From Gnetum montanum (lineage: Eukaryota; Streptophyta; Gnetopsida; Gnetales; Gnetaceae): a stretch of DNA of 64,000 nucleotides. How positions within the stretch are numbered: position 1 is the stretch's first letter; every line of letters begins with the position of its first letter. The translations under genes were made by a program, and so were the position numbers. Positions 11,651 to 24,462 of the stretch are shown one piece after another. The stretch lies in contig MNCI01004262.1 in NCBI GenBank assembly GCA_015680685.1, forward strand, positions 897,663 to 961,662. The letters run 5' to 3'. The notes beneath the pieces are model-generated. The model ran no database searches. It saw nothing but the letters and a program-made list of their open reading frames with translations, and was not told where the DNA came from.

Positions 11651-13080
11651 CCTACACCCTCATCATTTTTGAGGGGAGGGAGAGAGGAAGAGGAGGGGCT
11701 TGCTTTTGGTTTGTAAAGTTTAACAAGCATTTGAAAAATGGGCAAAGTGGTAGACCATTAACAAAACATCACATCTAGCAGTGCACCATAGTAGTCAACC
11801 AAGAAAATGTAGACACCTTGGTAGAACACCACTCTTCGAGGCTAGATAGCCTAGGGAATGTAACTATGTTGTACACCTACACCTACTATATACCACATAA
11901 CTTCTAAACCCCCTTCTAGTGTTAACTATGCTTAACCCCATTTTGGTGGTATTCTACTCCATTTTTTTCATTTCTTTACATTTTTGTAGTTTATTTACAT
12001 TATTTGCTATTTTTATTATGTAGACATGCTTGAACTATGCTTAGGCACTAGTCCTCGCATGTTGACACTGTTTGCCTTGCTAAAACTCTTTATAATGCTC
12101 ACCTCCTTCAACGCTTTTAACTATTATTGATCCCACTGACACCACAAACATCGCAAGTACCATAAACACTACCTGCACCCGTAGCACCATCTCGCATTAG
12201 CACCATAGCTAACCACATTGCACATTGCATCCAATAAGTTCTTGTTTGATTAGCTAGACTGTCTAGAATACCCCATCTTTGCCTCCAATAGGCCCTCATG
12301 TGGATTCAGCGTTAGGCTGTGTACCTAGGGATCTTAGAGTTTTAGTTGCTAACATTTTTAGTTGTTATAGTTTCTAGTGCTAGAAGGAGGACCAAACCAC
12401 TTTTTGAAACTCTATTGTTGTTGTCTTGCATGTTCTTTGCATCATAATTGTTAGCTTTGAGCCAACATAGACCATAACACCCCTATGAACCTGCTACATG
12501 CACAGCAATAGCTAGACCTTAACCCAGCGTAGGTGTTGTCTACTAACTTATTGATGTAGATTGGACCTTGTAGCTAGTCTCCCTAGGACCCTATGTAGCA
12601 ACCCAAATCACACTCATTTCCATTGCCTAATAAAAACCCATCATTTTCAGTTGGAGCATAGTTGTCTCTAGCGTAGCCAACATAGTTTGCTCTCTGGCAT
12701 GGAGAGTGTAGTTAGCATAGTTAGTGGTGTTAGTTGGAATAGGGTTAGTCTCAATGTAGTCCATAGTGTTTCATGACTAGAAACCCTTGTAATCCCCTCT
12801 TGCAACTCAATATATGTCCATGAACCTAGATCAACCTTTGATGTTAGTCTCAAATGCACTTGACATCTTGCCCATCCAATAGGAGACTAGGATTGATGAC
12901 CTTGGGAGTCTTGTAATGGCAGGACTAAGGAAATCACTTATGTTACACAGCTAGGACCCAAAATATGCCATGCTAAGTAACAAGTAGTACAATTTCATAT
13001 GCATGAAGATTCAAGCAAGCTTATCTATAGACTACTCTAACATGAAGACAAAATGAAACTACAAACTGATCCACTAGGAT
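11651..13080 (+). other. Leader of Tat-like element A (R/U5 and 5' untranslated)
   Basis: No coding sequence recognised. The block at 12264-12330 (CCCATCTT..CCTC..TAGGCCCT) is similar to 32953-33010, suggesting shared U5. At 12378 the motif TGCTAGAAGGAGGACC resembles GCACTAGAAGGAGGATC at 50553 in fragment G, in the same place relative to gag. It is a candidate primer-site region, but the tRNA was not identified. Confidence 0.45.
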
Positions 13081-15033
13081 GGATGGGAGTATATTCCCTC
13101 CTTATTTGATTTCATCCCACTCATGGAGCCCTACCATTGGCTGTTAGCCCAACTCATTTGAGTAGATGATTGTGAAGTAGGAACAGACTACAAGGACACC
13201 CTATAGAAGGAAGAGGATGAGTTTGAAGCTCACTCTGAGCACAAGGGCTTCTTCCACATCATCTACCAACGAGTGATCCCTACTCTAGCTCCTCCTTGGT
13301 CAAGTTCACTTGTTCTCTTCATGACTATCATAACACTAACATCACCTTTCCACTTCTCCAGACCTAGGTCAATGCCTATAATAGTAATGCATTAGATAAA
13401 CACACACATTATGATGCAGTGGCTCCTCTTGACTTTCCCTTTGTGGTATCATCACAACCCATTCAGCCATCTCTGCTCATAGTAATTGCATTAGCTCAAC
13501 CATATGTCCATGTAGGGCCCATCTCTAGGCCCTAAATGACTTAAGCATCCTATGTTCTACCTATTTTATCAACACCCCTTGCGTTGAACCAACCCATGTA
13601 TGCATTGCCCTAATCACCATCCCTATAGCATAGCCAACACATCAAGTGCATTGCATGGTTTCACAACTTGCAACTAGGCCATGAACCACATAGCTAGTCC
13701 AATAGCAGATAACACAGTTAGCATAGCAAGCTTAAACCAAGAATTTTAGATGATCCAAAGCTTGATAAAAGAGGAGAAGCAACTCAAAGCTACCTCCTCC
13801 AAAATTGTTACAGTGGTGGACTTCTACCAAGATGGCCCTATAAGTCCTATGGTTCTACCTATAACTCTTCCAACTAGAGTCTCATTATCATAATTCACCA
13901 AATACAATGGTGAGAGAGACCCCAATGTGCATCTAATCACATTTCGGGTAGAGTGCCTACTACTGCAAGCATGGCCACATGCCATCATGCATGTGTTCAC
14001 CATGTCACTGACTAGCAATACATTAGATTGGTACCATGCACTGCCTAGAGGCTCTATCTCATCTTTGGAGGACCACTTGAGCTAATTCATAACATGCTTC
14101 AAATACAAATTGAAGCTAGATACAACCTTAGATCAATTAATGCAAGTCAAGCAGGGCCACCTAGAGCTTGTGTAGAAGTTCATTCAACACTGAAGTGCTT
14201 TGCTAAATGAAATATGAGAGCCAATAGCTAAAGCACATCTCCAAGCCATTTTCAAGGGCACAGTTAATGACTTTATAAATTTAAAACTATATTACTTGGG
14301 CTGACAATCCCTAAGCCAAGCCTTTTCTCAAACCAAACACATAGAAGGCATAGTAGAAGCTAGCAAGGACTCAACCTATGTGGCCTACAAGAACTAGCAT
14401 GCAAGGAGAGAAAAAGACAAGGGAAAGCAAAATGCAATGGTGACAACTATAGCCAAAGAAGCCAAAGCAACCAACTAGGAGTAGAAGGATAAGTAGCCCA
14501 AAGCCTTGGCTAACAACAAAGCTACCAACTCTAGCATTAAGGTAATCAACCAACCTACATCCTCAGTGGCCATAGTGCAATTTGTTAAAAGGTGCAACTT
14601 TGAGTGCAAGGATTACTCTAAGTATACCATATTGCCACTAAAGCCTTTAGAGTTGCTAGACTAACTGCTAAAAGCTAGCCACATCCAATACAAAAAAAAT
14701 GTTTGAGGATGCTTGCAAAAAACATGATAAATACTATAAGCTACTAAGAAATCCCACTTCAGCAGCACCAAACGAGCCCCCAGTCCTAAGACATTTTAGG
14801 TTGGACTAATTTTGCCATTATCACTAGTTGCCTAGCCATAGCACAAACTTTTGCCTAGCCTTAAAAGATGACCTAAAAATGATGATTGATAGAGGCAAGT
14901 TGGTACTTGACACTGCAAACTTGGTTAGGCCTCAGAACTACTCCATGAGGATGTACAATGACCCTTTAAATGTAGGTGATGCTTACTATGTCATAAATGC
15001 TATTAGTGTTGATGATGATCTAGAATTGATGTA
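13081..15033 (+). pseudogene. gag: Degenerate Tat-like gag (element A)
   Basis: Reads on the plus strand with many in-frame TAG and TGA stops, mostly decayed glutamine and arginine codons. The capsid core at 13810-14160 contains FTKYNGERDPNVHL, a typical start of the retrotransposon gag domain, and LDWYHALPRGSI. The C-terminal part has a CxxH...H...C zinc-knuckle-like pattern (14813-14862) and then a 68-codon open stretch (14828-15031) with DDLKMMIDRGKL. The same gag, truncated, is present at 51290-52405. Not functional as it stands. Confidence 0.8.
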
Positions 15034-15773
15034 GCAACCATTTGTGGTTTGGGTGCCCTTTAATAGTGCAAGGGTTCCCTTGGCTCCCATGAGTTTGAGG
15101 CCCCCTTTCATTATTAGAGTGCCACCTCAAGCACCAACAACATCCTTCATAGTTATGGTGCCCTCGCAAGTTGCATTAACAATAATTTTTTATCTATCCT
15201 TCATCATTAGAATGCAATAGCATACTAGCCCCTCACTTGTTTGAAGCCTAGTAGTAGCCAATGCATCAATCCATTTCTTTCCAAGGGATAACCCCACTAG
15301 TAGCATTGGCAGGCCATTGAGGTGGAAACACAAGAGATCCAACAAGCATCTTGCAAACAAAATGATTAGGCAATATCAAGACTAAAGAGCACCGGGTCTA
15401 CCAAAACTAGTTCCTATATCTATAATTCCTATGGGTAAAACAACTGAAGAGGCCATGGCAAGCAAATGAAAAGGGAGCACTGAGGCCCCTAAGTAAGCCA
15501 AGCAAACAAAGCCTAAGTTTCCTTCATGAGAAATCCATCTTTTAGGCCACATAAAAGAAGTCAAGGCCAAGATAAACATGGCTAATGACATGAACTTCAT
15601 GGATGCATTAGCCCAAGTCAAAAAATTCTTAAATAGAAAAATACAATATTGAGCTTGTATGACTTGATCATGACTTCATCTACACATTGCAAAGCACTGG
15701 TGTGAATGTTGACCTCCATCCCTATAGATGAGCCTTCATCCATGTAGTGATGTTACCCCTTTCACCATAGGAA

Positions 15774-16151
15774 TTGAGTTCCACTTCCCTAGCATTTTGT
15801 GATGAAGTAATCAAGATCAATCTCATGAGGGACAAGGTCATAATAGCTCCTATGTTTATTACTATACATGTTGGGCAATGTAAGTTTCATAGAGTGCACA
15901 TCAATGGTGGCGCATCAACAAACGTAATACCATACACCATCGTGGATAAGCTAGGACTTGCAGATCAAATAAGGCCAACAAAAACTACATGTTTGAAATC
16001 CTTCAATGGGTCATGTTTTATTGTCAAGGGCACTGTTACTATAGCTTTCATAGCAAGGAAGCAATTCTCCACCATTGTTGAGTTCACTATCATAGTAGAG
16101 ATGTCAGGCTTCAACTTGATATTAGGTAGACCTTGGCTGGCCCAATTGTGA
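15774..16151 (+). pseudogene. pro: Retropepsin-like aspartic protease (element A)
   Basis: A 125-codon open stretch with the retropepsin fold order. The flap-side strand HVGQCKFHRVHI is followed by the active-site region INGGASTNVIP and, near the end, the conserved ILGRPWL. The family uses D-[TSG]-[GA] at the active site; here it reads N-G-G, so the catalytic aspartate is replaced by asparagine, a GAT-to-AAT change consistent with cytosine deamination on the other strand. After a stop at 16149, protease-linker sequence continues in other frames to about 16500. Proteases of this type cut the gag-pol polyprotein; this copy should be inactive. Confidence 0.8.
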
Positions 16152-16799
16152 GTCATCTCCTCTCCAATTCATCAATAGATCCACTCCCATACAAAGGTGC
16201 TAAAGTTATCATCCATGGTGATAAAACCACCTCCTTAACCATCAAAAACATAGACATGGAGCAAGGGTCATAGGGTGAGTTTTTTGATGATGCATCCATA
16301 GAAAAGAGTGAGACGCATGAAGTAGATACAGCCAAAAGAGCAATAGAAGCTAATGACCTCCTGGAGGATGTCCTTTGGGCAGAATTACCCTTTTATGAAG
16401 CAAGTGGAGGTGAAGGGGATTACCAAATAGTGCAATCCAGACCCTATGCACTTCCTCACCTACATTAGGTTAGGAAGAAATTGTGTGACTAAGGTATCCC
16501 CTTAGTCCAAAACATGCTAGGTGCTTACTTGCTATTTTCTTCTACACACCTTGTATTTTACTTTTTACTTATGTTGCATTTGTTTCACATTATATTAGCA
16601 TTGTAGTATGTTATTTGCATTTAGTTTGATTGCTTAGATTATGCATTGGTTTGCTTAGTTTATGCATTTATTTGCTTTGTTCACACATTCATCTGCTTTG
16701 TTTACACATTTGCCTTCTTAGTTTACACTTCCATAGTTATTACTTTAATTCATAAAAAACATCAAAAATGTGTAAAAATCATAAACGAAAAAATCACAC
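16152..16799 (+). other. Protease-downstream region
   Basis: Protein-like in alternating frames to about 16500 (a patch with R-P-Y-A-L-P-H-L-H near 16440). After that AT-rich, with TTGTTTCACATT-type phrases and no recognised domain. A GT-rich site near 16512 could be a splice donor, but this is speculative. Confidence 0.4.
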
Positions 16800-17115
16800 A
16801 AAAAGAAAGATAGCAATATGTGGCCTAGAATGGCCTTAAACTATCGCCATGACCTGAAATGACCTTAAACTATCATCTCAACCTACTATGGCCTAAACTT
16901 GGCAAGCCATACTACCTTTAACCCCGTAGAAATGGCTCGCTATGGTCTTAAACTAGCAATGCATGACCTGAAATTGCTAAAAACTAGCATCGACCCTCCC
17001 GCTATGGCCTAAAACTAGCCTAGGACCCATCAAGGCTTTAAACTACCATAGACTCGCTATGGCTCACAATGGCCTAGTATTGCTATGGCTTGCAATGGCC
17101 TAGACTTGCTATGAC
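16800..17115 (+). repeat. Short-phrase repeat (TGGCCTAAAACTAGC type)
   Basis: Repeated phrases such as ATGGCCTTAAACTA, ATGGCCTAAAACTAGC and GCTATGGCTTGCAATGGCC recur roughly every 20-40 bases. Similar phrases occur at 22580-22680 and 30355-30510 (GTCTACTGAGACTTAAAACT type). In three places the motif borders a coding block of a Tat-like element. Confidence 0.6.
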
Positions 17116-17429
17116 TTGCAATGGCCCAGTATCACTATTGTTGCATAACTCTAGGCTGCTACATTAGTTCATCATGTAGGCACTTTAGTGTAGGTTACAT
17201 TATAAGCGTACTCATAGCAAATGAAATAATGTCATCATATAAAGATAAAAGTTTGCACATTCTACTTAGCAAATAGTAATACAGAACAAAATGTGGAATG
17301 AATAGCAACACATAGATACAACATAGTATGAGTAGCATCAAATAGAAAAAACGTAGCAAAAAACTCAATGGGAGGTACATATGGTCATGCTTAGCCAATA
17401 ACACTAGGTGGGGGGTGGAGGTTTTGCTT

Positions 17430-20400
17430 CCTCTACTTTAGTGGAGGTGTCTTTAGCATTGCCTAGCACCTACCACAACCAAAAAAAAATATACACCATT
17501 AGTAAGTATGCATTACATATAGCAAGATAACTTGAAAATGCAAAAGGCATAAAAAATAATACAAAAAAAACTGTCCTGGAAGGGTCTTGCATTGATGAGC
17601 TTTGGAGGTAACTTTCCAAGGCTAGTCTCCAAGAGATAGAAGATCTCAGCTTTAGAAAGTTTCATCCAGTCTTCCTGGCCAAAGTCAATACCCACAAGAG
17701 TCTTACCTTTGTCCAGTGATCCATGTGGGTGGCTTCATGGAAAATGTTGTAGAAGGGACCTCTTTGGAGGGGGTGATGATCTACCTCATGGGAGAGTCAC
17801 TCACTATTGTACATTGCACAAACAAGTTGTATGCCTACCTCCCATTAGTCACCTTAAGAAACATCTTGAGGTAATGACATTTGATAGACTCTTCCTTGTA
17901 CCATTGCAAGTATGTGTCATGTTCTCACTTATATTAATGCTTATGATTCTTCTCCATCTATCACCATCGATAAACCTTTGTGCTATAATTCTTCTAGTCC
18001 TTATTTTGCTGAGCAAGCAAGTCCATCTAGAGTTGCTACTCTACTAGCTCCCACATGGCCTCATTCTTACCTTTGAGAGTGGTCTAATACCTAGCATACT
18101 CAATCTTAGACGTGTACTAGGTGCCATCTCCCCATGATTTAGCCACTATGAAATCATACTTGGATTAAAGATCCTTGTTCTTCTGACCTTGGCTAGCCAC
18201 CTTTTCTTGTAATTCATGCACACACTACCATAGGTGCTCATTCAAATGCCTAAAAATCCATAATGACCTAGCATAGGAATGTGTGTACCTGTTAGGTGTC
18301 TCATACATATGACAAGGCACTTAATCAACCTCAGAAGGAAGGTCAAGTATGACATCCACTTTTTCCACCTTGCTCAGATCCCATTGTAGCTTAGGACCTA
18401 TAGGCATATGATAACTAGTCAATCTCAATCGAAAACTAAGAAGTTGAGAAATAAGCAGAATAGCATTGCACACATACCTAGCTCTGGGTCCACTTATTGT
18501 AAGTGGTCCACCATGTCCTCAACAACGCCTTTCATGAAAGCAAGTTTATCTAGCATCTCTACCCATGGCTCCATGTGGTAGGTAGATGTAGGATTACTGG
18601 TGGGAATATTTGATGCTATAATACAATGGTGCAATTAGCACATGGCCTGACATAGCTCAAGATACCAGAGTAAACAAGGAAAGACAAATCACAATAAAAG
18701 TAGATTACCTAGTAAGCCCTTAGGTGTGAGTGTACGGGGCTTACATAGCTATGTAGCATCAAACAAAGTGTCAAAATCATTGCTATTGGTGTGGAGTAGC
18801 CCCTCTTCTTCAAATTTCCAAAGGGTCTCTACCACTTGGTGTAGCTCATCTCCATGAGCTACCTCCCCCTTAGCTTGAAGGGGTAGTCCCTTCCTTGCTA
18901 TTTTGGCTATTGCTCTCATAGCCCTTCCTTCTTTTTCTTCAAGTAATAAATATATGCATAAAGCATAGCATCATTAACTAATTAACATGATAGCAAAGAA
19001 AAAACATAAAAACTATATACATAAATGTAACTAACGCATCTAGCATATATGCATACTAACCTACAACATCCTCATGCAAACCTTGTAGCTTGATGCAAAT
19101 CTTTTTTTTTTTGCTTGTCTTTGTGACCATAGGGGTAGCTTCCTTTTGAGGATGTAGCCTCTTGATCTTGGTCTTAGATGGCTCTATCATCTCCATGATG
19201 TATTGATCCACCTTCCTCACATCCTTAGTGCCAACTAGAGAACCCTTGCCCACATTGTTGCCTAAATAATGCAAGTGCCTCATGGGAACCTTGGTCATTA
19301 CTCATAATGACTCATCAATCCCCTCTAGGGGATCCTGCATGCATGTGGTCAAGAACATGTGTTTGATCCATGGCCTGGAAAGTTACTCACGGTCTTGAAC
19401 CATCCATCATCCATCATTCCACATGACCAGAAGCTCTGCAAAGCTTTGCAGGTATCCTACAAAGAATGTGAAGTGCACATGGAACCTTACCTAGAGGTTG
19501 AACTGGAGCCTAGAAATCTCTGCATGTAGTGGCTATGTACCTACCCTAGTTAAACCTCATACCCTCTAGCTGCACCTCTTTCATCACTTGTGCTTATTCC
19601 ACCCCTAGGATTTTGCCTTGTGAAAGTAGCTTTGGAAAGGCATGAGCATGGAATAGAGGGTAGAGCTCTTGCAACTTAGGCACCTACACATCTTTGTTAA
19701 TATATCTTTATGAGATTGAGTGGTCTCCAACCAGTCCTCAATCTCCTCTTTTCAGTTCACCTCCCTACTAACCTTATCAACAATTATTTGGTTTTCAACA
19801 GGGATGCCAAAGAGATCAGTGAAGAAGGCCTTGCTAAGGTCCAACACTACCATCATGCCATGCACCTAGGTGAAAAACTACTTGACATCACTACCAAAGT
19901 AGTTAATGATGATAACCATTGTAGCCACTGAGATGCTCAAGCTAAGGGCTAATAATAGGTCCATTAACCTAGCATGCATGAGTCAAGCCATCAATGCATC
20001 TAGCACCTTGTGGCATAGCTAGTGTTGCACACCCTCTACATCCCTATATTTCATTATGAGGGTGGCCTCTGTATGACCCGTGGTGATCATCATCACCTTA
20101 GCTAAGGCAATTGTAACTGTAACACAAAGTAAAACAATGTTAGCACTTCATCATGCAAATAAGGTAAACTAAAGGGCATATACACAAGCACATGAGTGAA
20201 AAAAATAGATACGCATATGGTACGAATGTAGTACAAGATGGGGGTGGTGCTACAGACACCTCCTAAGTGTTAATCTCACCAGTAGACCACTTCTCATCTA
20301 ACCAACCATGGATCCTACATCGCTTGTACACCTTCAGGTGATGGGAGATATAGGTCTCCAAATTGCACCCTAGCTACTAAATCACAGCTGTCCAAACATT

Positions 20401-20960
20401 TATGCTAGATGAGAATACCTTTAAGGTAATGTGGGTTAAAGCCAGAGCATATGAATCATCATGTAGGCCAACTCCATCAACTCTAAACTTGGCATCAACC
20501 ATAAAACCATCAATGGTTTAACATGAGCAAGTAGCACAAAATATTGTAAGAGCCATAGAAGCACGTAGTAGACAGTTCTAGGTGGATTTTAGAATAGAGT
20601 ATGCAACCTTTGCATGACAAAAAGGGTGTTTCTCTTATTGTAGCAAGCAAGCCTTGTCATGCATCATACTTTGGATAGTTGATGAACACCACTAGGGCCT
20701 CTACCTAAGCATCTTTCCCCATCAATGTTAGTAACAAACTCATTTGAGATGAACCTTAAAATGTTTTAGTTAGCCCTAGGTAGCAGTGTCTTACTGATAG
20801 CACTAGTAGCCTCAACTACCAAGTGTGACCACATGGTCACACTGAACTACTACAATAGGTATTCCAGGAACTCCCAGGCTCCTAGCTAAAACCACACCAC
20901 TTGACGATCCACTCATATGTTTGGGGTAGGTGTGCTGGGAATGGGTTTGCTCATGCAACT
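17430..20960 (-). pseudogene. Antisense coding region of Tat-like element A
   Basis: On the minus strand this region reads as protein in long patches broken by stops. 19880-19705 gives a patch with LDLSKAFFTDLFGIPVENQ. 19298-19056 is open for 80 codons (VGTKDVRKVDQYIMEMIEPS..) and lysine-rich. 18300-18000 is rich in charged residues and heptad-like. A second region (34425-33470) aligns with 20110-19930 through an ATLIMKYRD / ATIVMISHK patch. It is opposite to the gag and protease. Antisense ORFs have been described in plant Tat-lineage elements; whether this is the same family needs a profile search. Some patches resemble plant transposon-derived proteins, but this is not established. Confidence 0.55.
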
Positions 20961-21239
20961 CAAGATTCCCACAAGCTCAACCACTATTAGAATGGGCTTT
21001 AGTAGCACCTTGTAGTCATCAAGAAATAGGAAAAGCATTAGTATACATGCATAGATGCAAATTTTGATATAGATACAATAAGCTAATAACATAAATTAGC
21101 AAAGTATGTGATTTTAACAAAACACCCAAGGCCCCTGTGGGTGTAGGACATCAATTAACTCATTCAATATTCTTGGCACTCACTAGGGTACAACACACTT
21201 TGTAGAATTAACATTGTGCATGATTGAAATTTTTTTGGC
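20961..21239. other. Non-coding stretch between antisense region and array
   Basis: AT-rich, with no ORF or domain seen on either strand. Confidence 0.45.
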
Positions 21240-22480
21240 TAACTCTAGACTACCCCAACTATGCTCTAGAGCATGAAGAGTGTAGTCCCAAAAATAGACA
21301 TTTTGGCAAACACTTGTTAGCAACTATGCTCTCAATGCATAGAGAGCATAGTCTTAGCCATGGCTATGGATAGTGTAGTCTCCACACAACATTGCACCTG
21401 CTAGGTCCCACTATGGCCCTCTCTCCTCTTTCACCATCGTTGCCCATAGCATAATCCCAGCAAACCCTAGCGCATGCAGAAAACACTAGGTAGATGCTCA
21501 AAACCCATAGAATGTATTCCCATAGGGCTGAAAGCCTTGCACATGGGAGTGAGGTGGCAGCCCACAAGAAGGTGGAAGTAGCACATGGTAGAGTTCCTTG
21601 TGATGGTGCCCATAGACCATGAAATCCCAAATTACATCAATGGTGCCAATGGCCCTGTGCTTGTAGCCTAGAGTGTAGTTCGCAAGGTTGTCCCTATGAA
21701 ATTAAATAAGAAAGAAAGAAAAAAAAGAAGGGGTGCAAATATAGATCCCCACCTTGGCCCCTTTGTTGTGTTAGTCCCAATGTCTCCCATTATCATGAAA
21801 TCCTAACATTGGTGTCAACGATGACACCCCCTACAGTTGCACCATAGAGCATAGTCTGCAGGATCCTAGAACCCACACAAACCCAAACATAGAGAAGAAA
21901 AGAAAAATAATGAAAAATCCTATCTCCCCTCCCTATGCTTTATCCATAGCCCAACCAGTGTCCAAAATCCCAAAAGAAGTAAAAAATCCTCCCTACCACC
22001 ATGCCATTTACAAATAGTGCATCACCATGACAGCCACCACCATGGTGGGTTGCACAAGTGGCACTATAGGACTACACTTCCTAAACCCCTAAAATAAAAA
22101 AAAAAAAACAAAATAGAAAGTAGAAGTACGGAGGAGAGCATAGTCAGCACACTTGGCTAATGTAGATGGTCTCCTCTCCTCCACATGTGCCTATGGTATG
22201 CAGCTCAGTGCCCTCTTCTCTTTAGCAATGTTTGTCAACCCTAGATGAAGGTGTGCACTTTGATGCATCATCTTTTCTACAACTATGCTCTTGACATTTT
22301 GGTTAAAGGTAGAGGCAATAGCAAGACTATGCTCTCAATTTTTTTGTAAAGGTAGAAATAATAAAGTTACCATAGTAAAACTATGTTTATATACTCTCCT
22401 AGGGTCATTAATTATCCATCAACTTGGGACTATGCTCAACACCAAGTGCCCCATTGCTGAACATGGAGAGCATGTAGTCA
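21240..22480 (+). repeat. Second array with GACTATGCTC / GAGCATAGTC words
   Basis: The same complementary words as at 10760-11470 occur at 21250-21400, about 21840-21860, 22130-22150 and 22280-22480, separated by unrelated sequence. They may come from a second, more broken LTR of the same family. The intervening open stretch at 21630-21364 (minus) shows no domain and is judged a chance ORF. Confidence 0.6.
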
Positions 22481-22769
22481 ACCATCTTGAGCCCAAAACC
22501 ATGATTTTTCACTACCCTAAAAATGCATAAGTTAATTCCAATCCCTAAGCATGACTAGCCCTCCCTAAGACAACATGTTTGGTGCATCTGTGGTCTACTA
22601 AGACCTAAAACTAGTGTGCATATGACCTATCAATGTCTAAAATTGGCACAAACATGTCTAAAACTTACATGCATGCCTAAACAAATTTTATTGGATTTCT
22701 TTTCTCATTCGTGCATATTAACTTTGTCAAATAGATGCCACTTGACATTTTTTTGGTTTATTTTGTAGG
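22481..22769 (+). other. AT-rich stretch ending in a splice-acceptor-like site
   Basis: 22580-22680 contains GTCTACTAAGACCTAAAACTAG-type phrases. The end, TTTTTTTGGTTTATTTTGTAG at 22749-22769, is a pyrimidine-rich run followed by TAG, just before the start of pol-like sequence (ATG at 22780). Ogre-type Tat elements splice an intron before pol, so this could be an acceptor. Not proven. Confidence 0.35.
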
Positions 22770-22773
22770 AACA

Positions 22774-23198
22774 CGTCATGGCTATGCACAAGAAAATCAT
22801 CTCACCTTTGGTACCCATGAGGCTTTATGGTGACATTAAGTGATGCATTGACCCTAATTGCCTAGAGCTTCAGCCTACAGCCTACAACGAATATATAACA
22901 TCCATAGAAGCACCACTAGACAAGCTTGACCATCTAGTTAAGGCTCTCAACCTAGATGTAGGGGACATCATAGAGGATCCCCTTGTCGAGATCCCTATGG
23001 CAACACATAATGGTGAGGTGAGAACACTGAAACTAAGCTTCTCACTAAAATCCCAACATGCTCATGAAATCACTAAAGTACTTCATGATAACATTAAAGA
23101 ATTTTTATGATTATATAAGGACATGCCAAGCTTGGATCCTCGGCTAGTCTAGCATAACATCATCCTTGATCCCTACATCAAACCAGTTAAGTAAAAAG
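22774..23198 (+). pseudogene. pol: Pol N-terminal part before RT (element B)
   Basis: Reads from the ATG at 22780 with a stop after about 21 codons, then a long patch (LNLDVGDIIEDPLVEIP..) and the typical pre-RT motif KDMPSLDPRLV followed by DPYIKPVK. It breaks at 23198, where a minus-strand element is inserted, and resumes at 27289. The bases AAAAG (23194-23198) are repeated at 27289-27293 as the target duplication. Confidence 0.8.
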
Positions 23199-24390
23199 TG
23201 TACCGCCTGAAATCGTCGCTCACCGGCTGGAAGGAAAACAGAGACCGTGGGATCGTAGGACACGCACAGAAGACCCTGCCTTCACCTGAGGGTGAGCTGG
23301 AGTGCATGAAGGCAGAGTACCTTAGGTGGTCCACACGCGGATCAGACAAGGATTTACCCACACGTATGCCGAAGTGCTATACGCTGGGTTATGCGTAAAC
23401 AGCTTAAACGGGCGTAAACGAGAGCGTAAACGGCGTAGCAGATATGAACAGGGCGTAAATGTAAACAAGTGTAAATAGAAAACATGCAAGAAATTAGCGT
23501 AAACTGTAAACAATGGTATTACAGAGTCAGAATATAGTGCACTGGTCTAACGCAGTTGTGATGAACACAAGGCGGACGAAAAGCCCCGGTGGATGTAGGG
23601 ACGACTAGGCGGGTTTCGCATGGTGGGCGGAGCGTAGAGACTATGTGCACAACGTACAGGGCTTTCCAGCGTAAGAGTGTTTTAGCTCTGGTGTGCAGCG
23701 TAAATGTCTCTGGTATGCTCTGGGATTTTTGCCAACCGTCCTAGGTGAAGTGGAAAAGTGGGGTTTTTATACCGATTGTTACGCTAGACTCGGGTTAGGA
23801 GACACATGGCGCGTTGACCGGGTGCATACAATTTACAAATGTACAACATATTACATCTGCTGGGCATATACGTGGGGCGTATACGCTACATCAGGCTGGC
23901 GTACACGCTGGGCATATATGCTGGACGTGCTGGGCCTGTGTAAACTTGGGTGGAGATGCCATGGACGTTGGGCGTACACGCTGAGCGTACACACCGACAA
24001 TGACTCAACGTATACACTAGGCGTGTACGCTGATGGTTGCCGACTTGCTTCAATTCTTGCTCTTTGGTGCTGTCTTCATTCTATCATTAAGACTCCATCG
24101 TCGGGTGTGTGCATCTGGGGTGCCAAGCGTATAGGCGAGACGTGTACATCAGGTGCGTAAGTCGGATGTCTGCGCTGGGCGTATACGTTGAGGATGTTGG
24201 GCGTATACACTGAGTGTATACGTTGTTGATGCTGGGCGTATATGTTGGTACTGCACACTTAGTGAAAATTAAGCTTTTTGATTCCAGAAGTTGCAATGTA
24301 TGACACCAAATGTAGCCGTGGCCGTTCATGGGTCCTAGGGACCTGCTTCCTTTTGGGGAAGTACCAAGCTCGAAATTTTGTGGTGTTTTA
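23199..24390 (-). repeat. 3' LTR of the 23-kb element
   Basis: About 1.19 kb. Its right end (24030-24390) matches 26885-27288 closely. It carries GCGTAAAC-type repeats (23400-23510) and GCGTATACGC-type palindromes (23870-24245). The terminal bases are TA where the other copy has CA. The open reading frame at 23693-24160 lies wholly in these repeats and is not a gene. Confidence 0.85.
23870..24245. repeat. GCGTATACGC-type palindrome array in the LTR
   Basis: Repeated GGGCGTATACGCTG and variants, with CTGGGC joining units. GCGTATACGC is a perfect 10-base palindrome. A second set lies at 27030-27145 in the other LTR. Confidence 0.75.
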
Positions 24391-24462
24391 TTGGCCTCTC
24401 TTTGTTGACGCTTAGAGGAATCAACCCGAGAAGCGTCGACAAAGAAGTGCAAAACACCACAA
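24378..24462. other. Inverted repeat spanning LTR edge and polypurine tract
   Basis: Two pairs of arms are nested. TTGTGGTGTTTT (24378-24389, the LTR edge) pairs with AAAACACCACAA (24451-24462). CTTTGTTGACGCTT (24400-24413) pairs with AAGCGTCGACAAAG (24431-24444) with one mismatch. The polypurine tract, read on the minus strand as AACAAAGAGAGGCCAA, lies partly in the inner arm. A related but shorter hairpin is at 48561-48608 in element I. Confidence 0.75.

Noticed and set aside
21364-21630. 88-codon minus-strand frame
   Set aside because: Between array words of an LTR, no domain.
23693-24160. 155-codon open frame
   Set aside because: Lies inside LTR repeats (GCGTATACGC type), and its composition follows the repeat.
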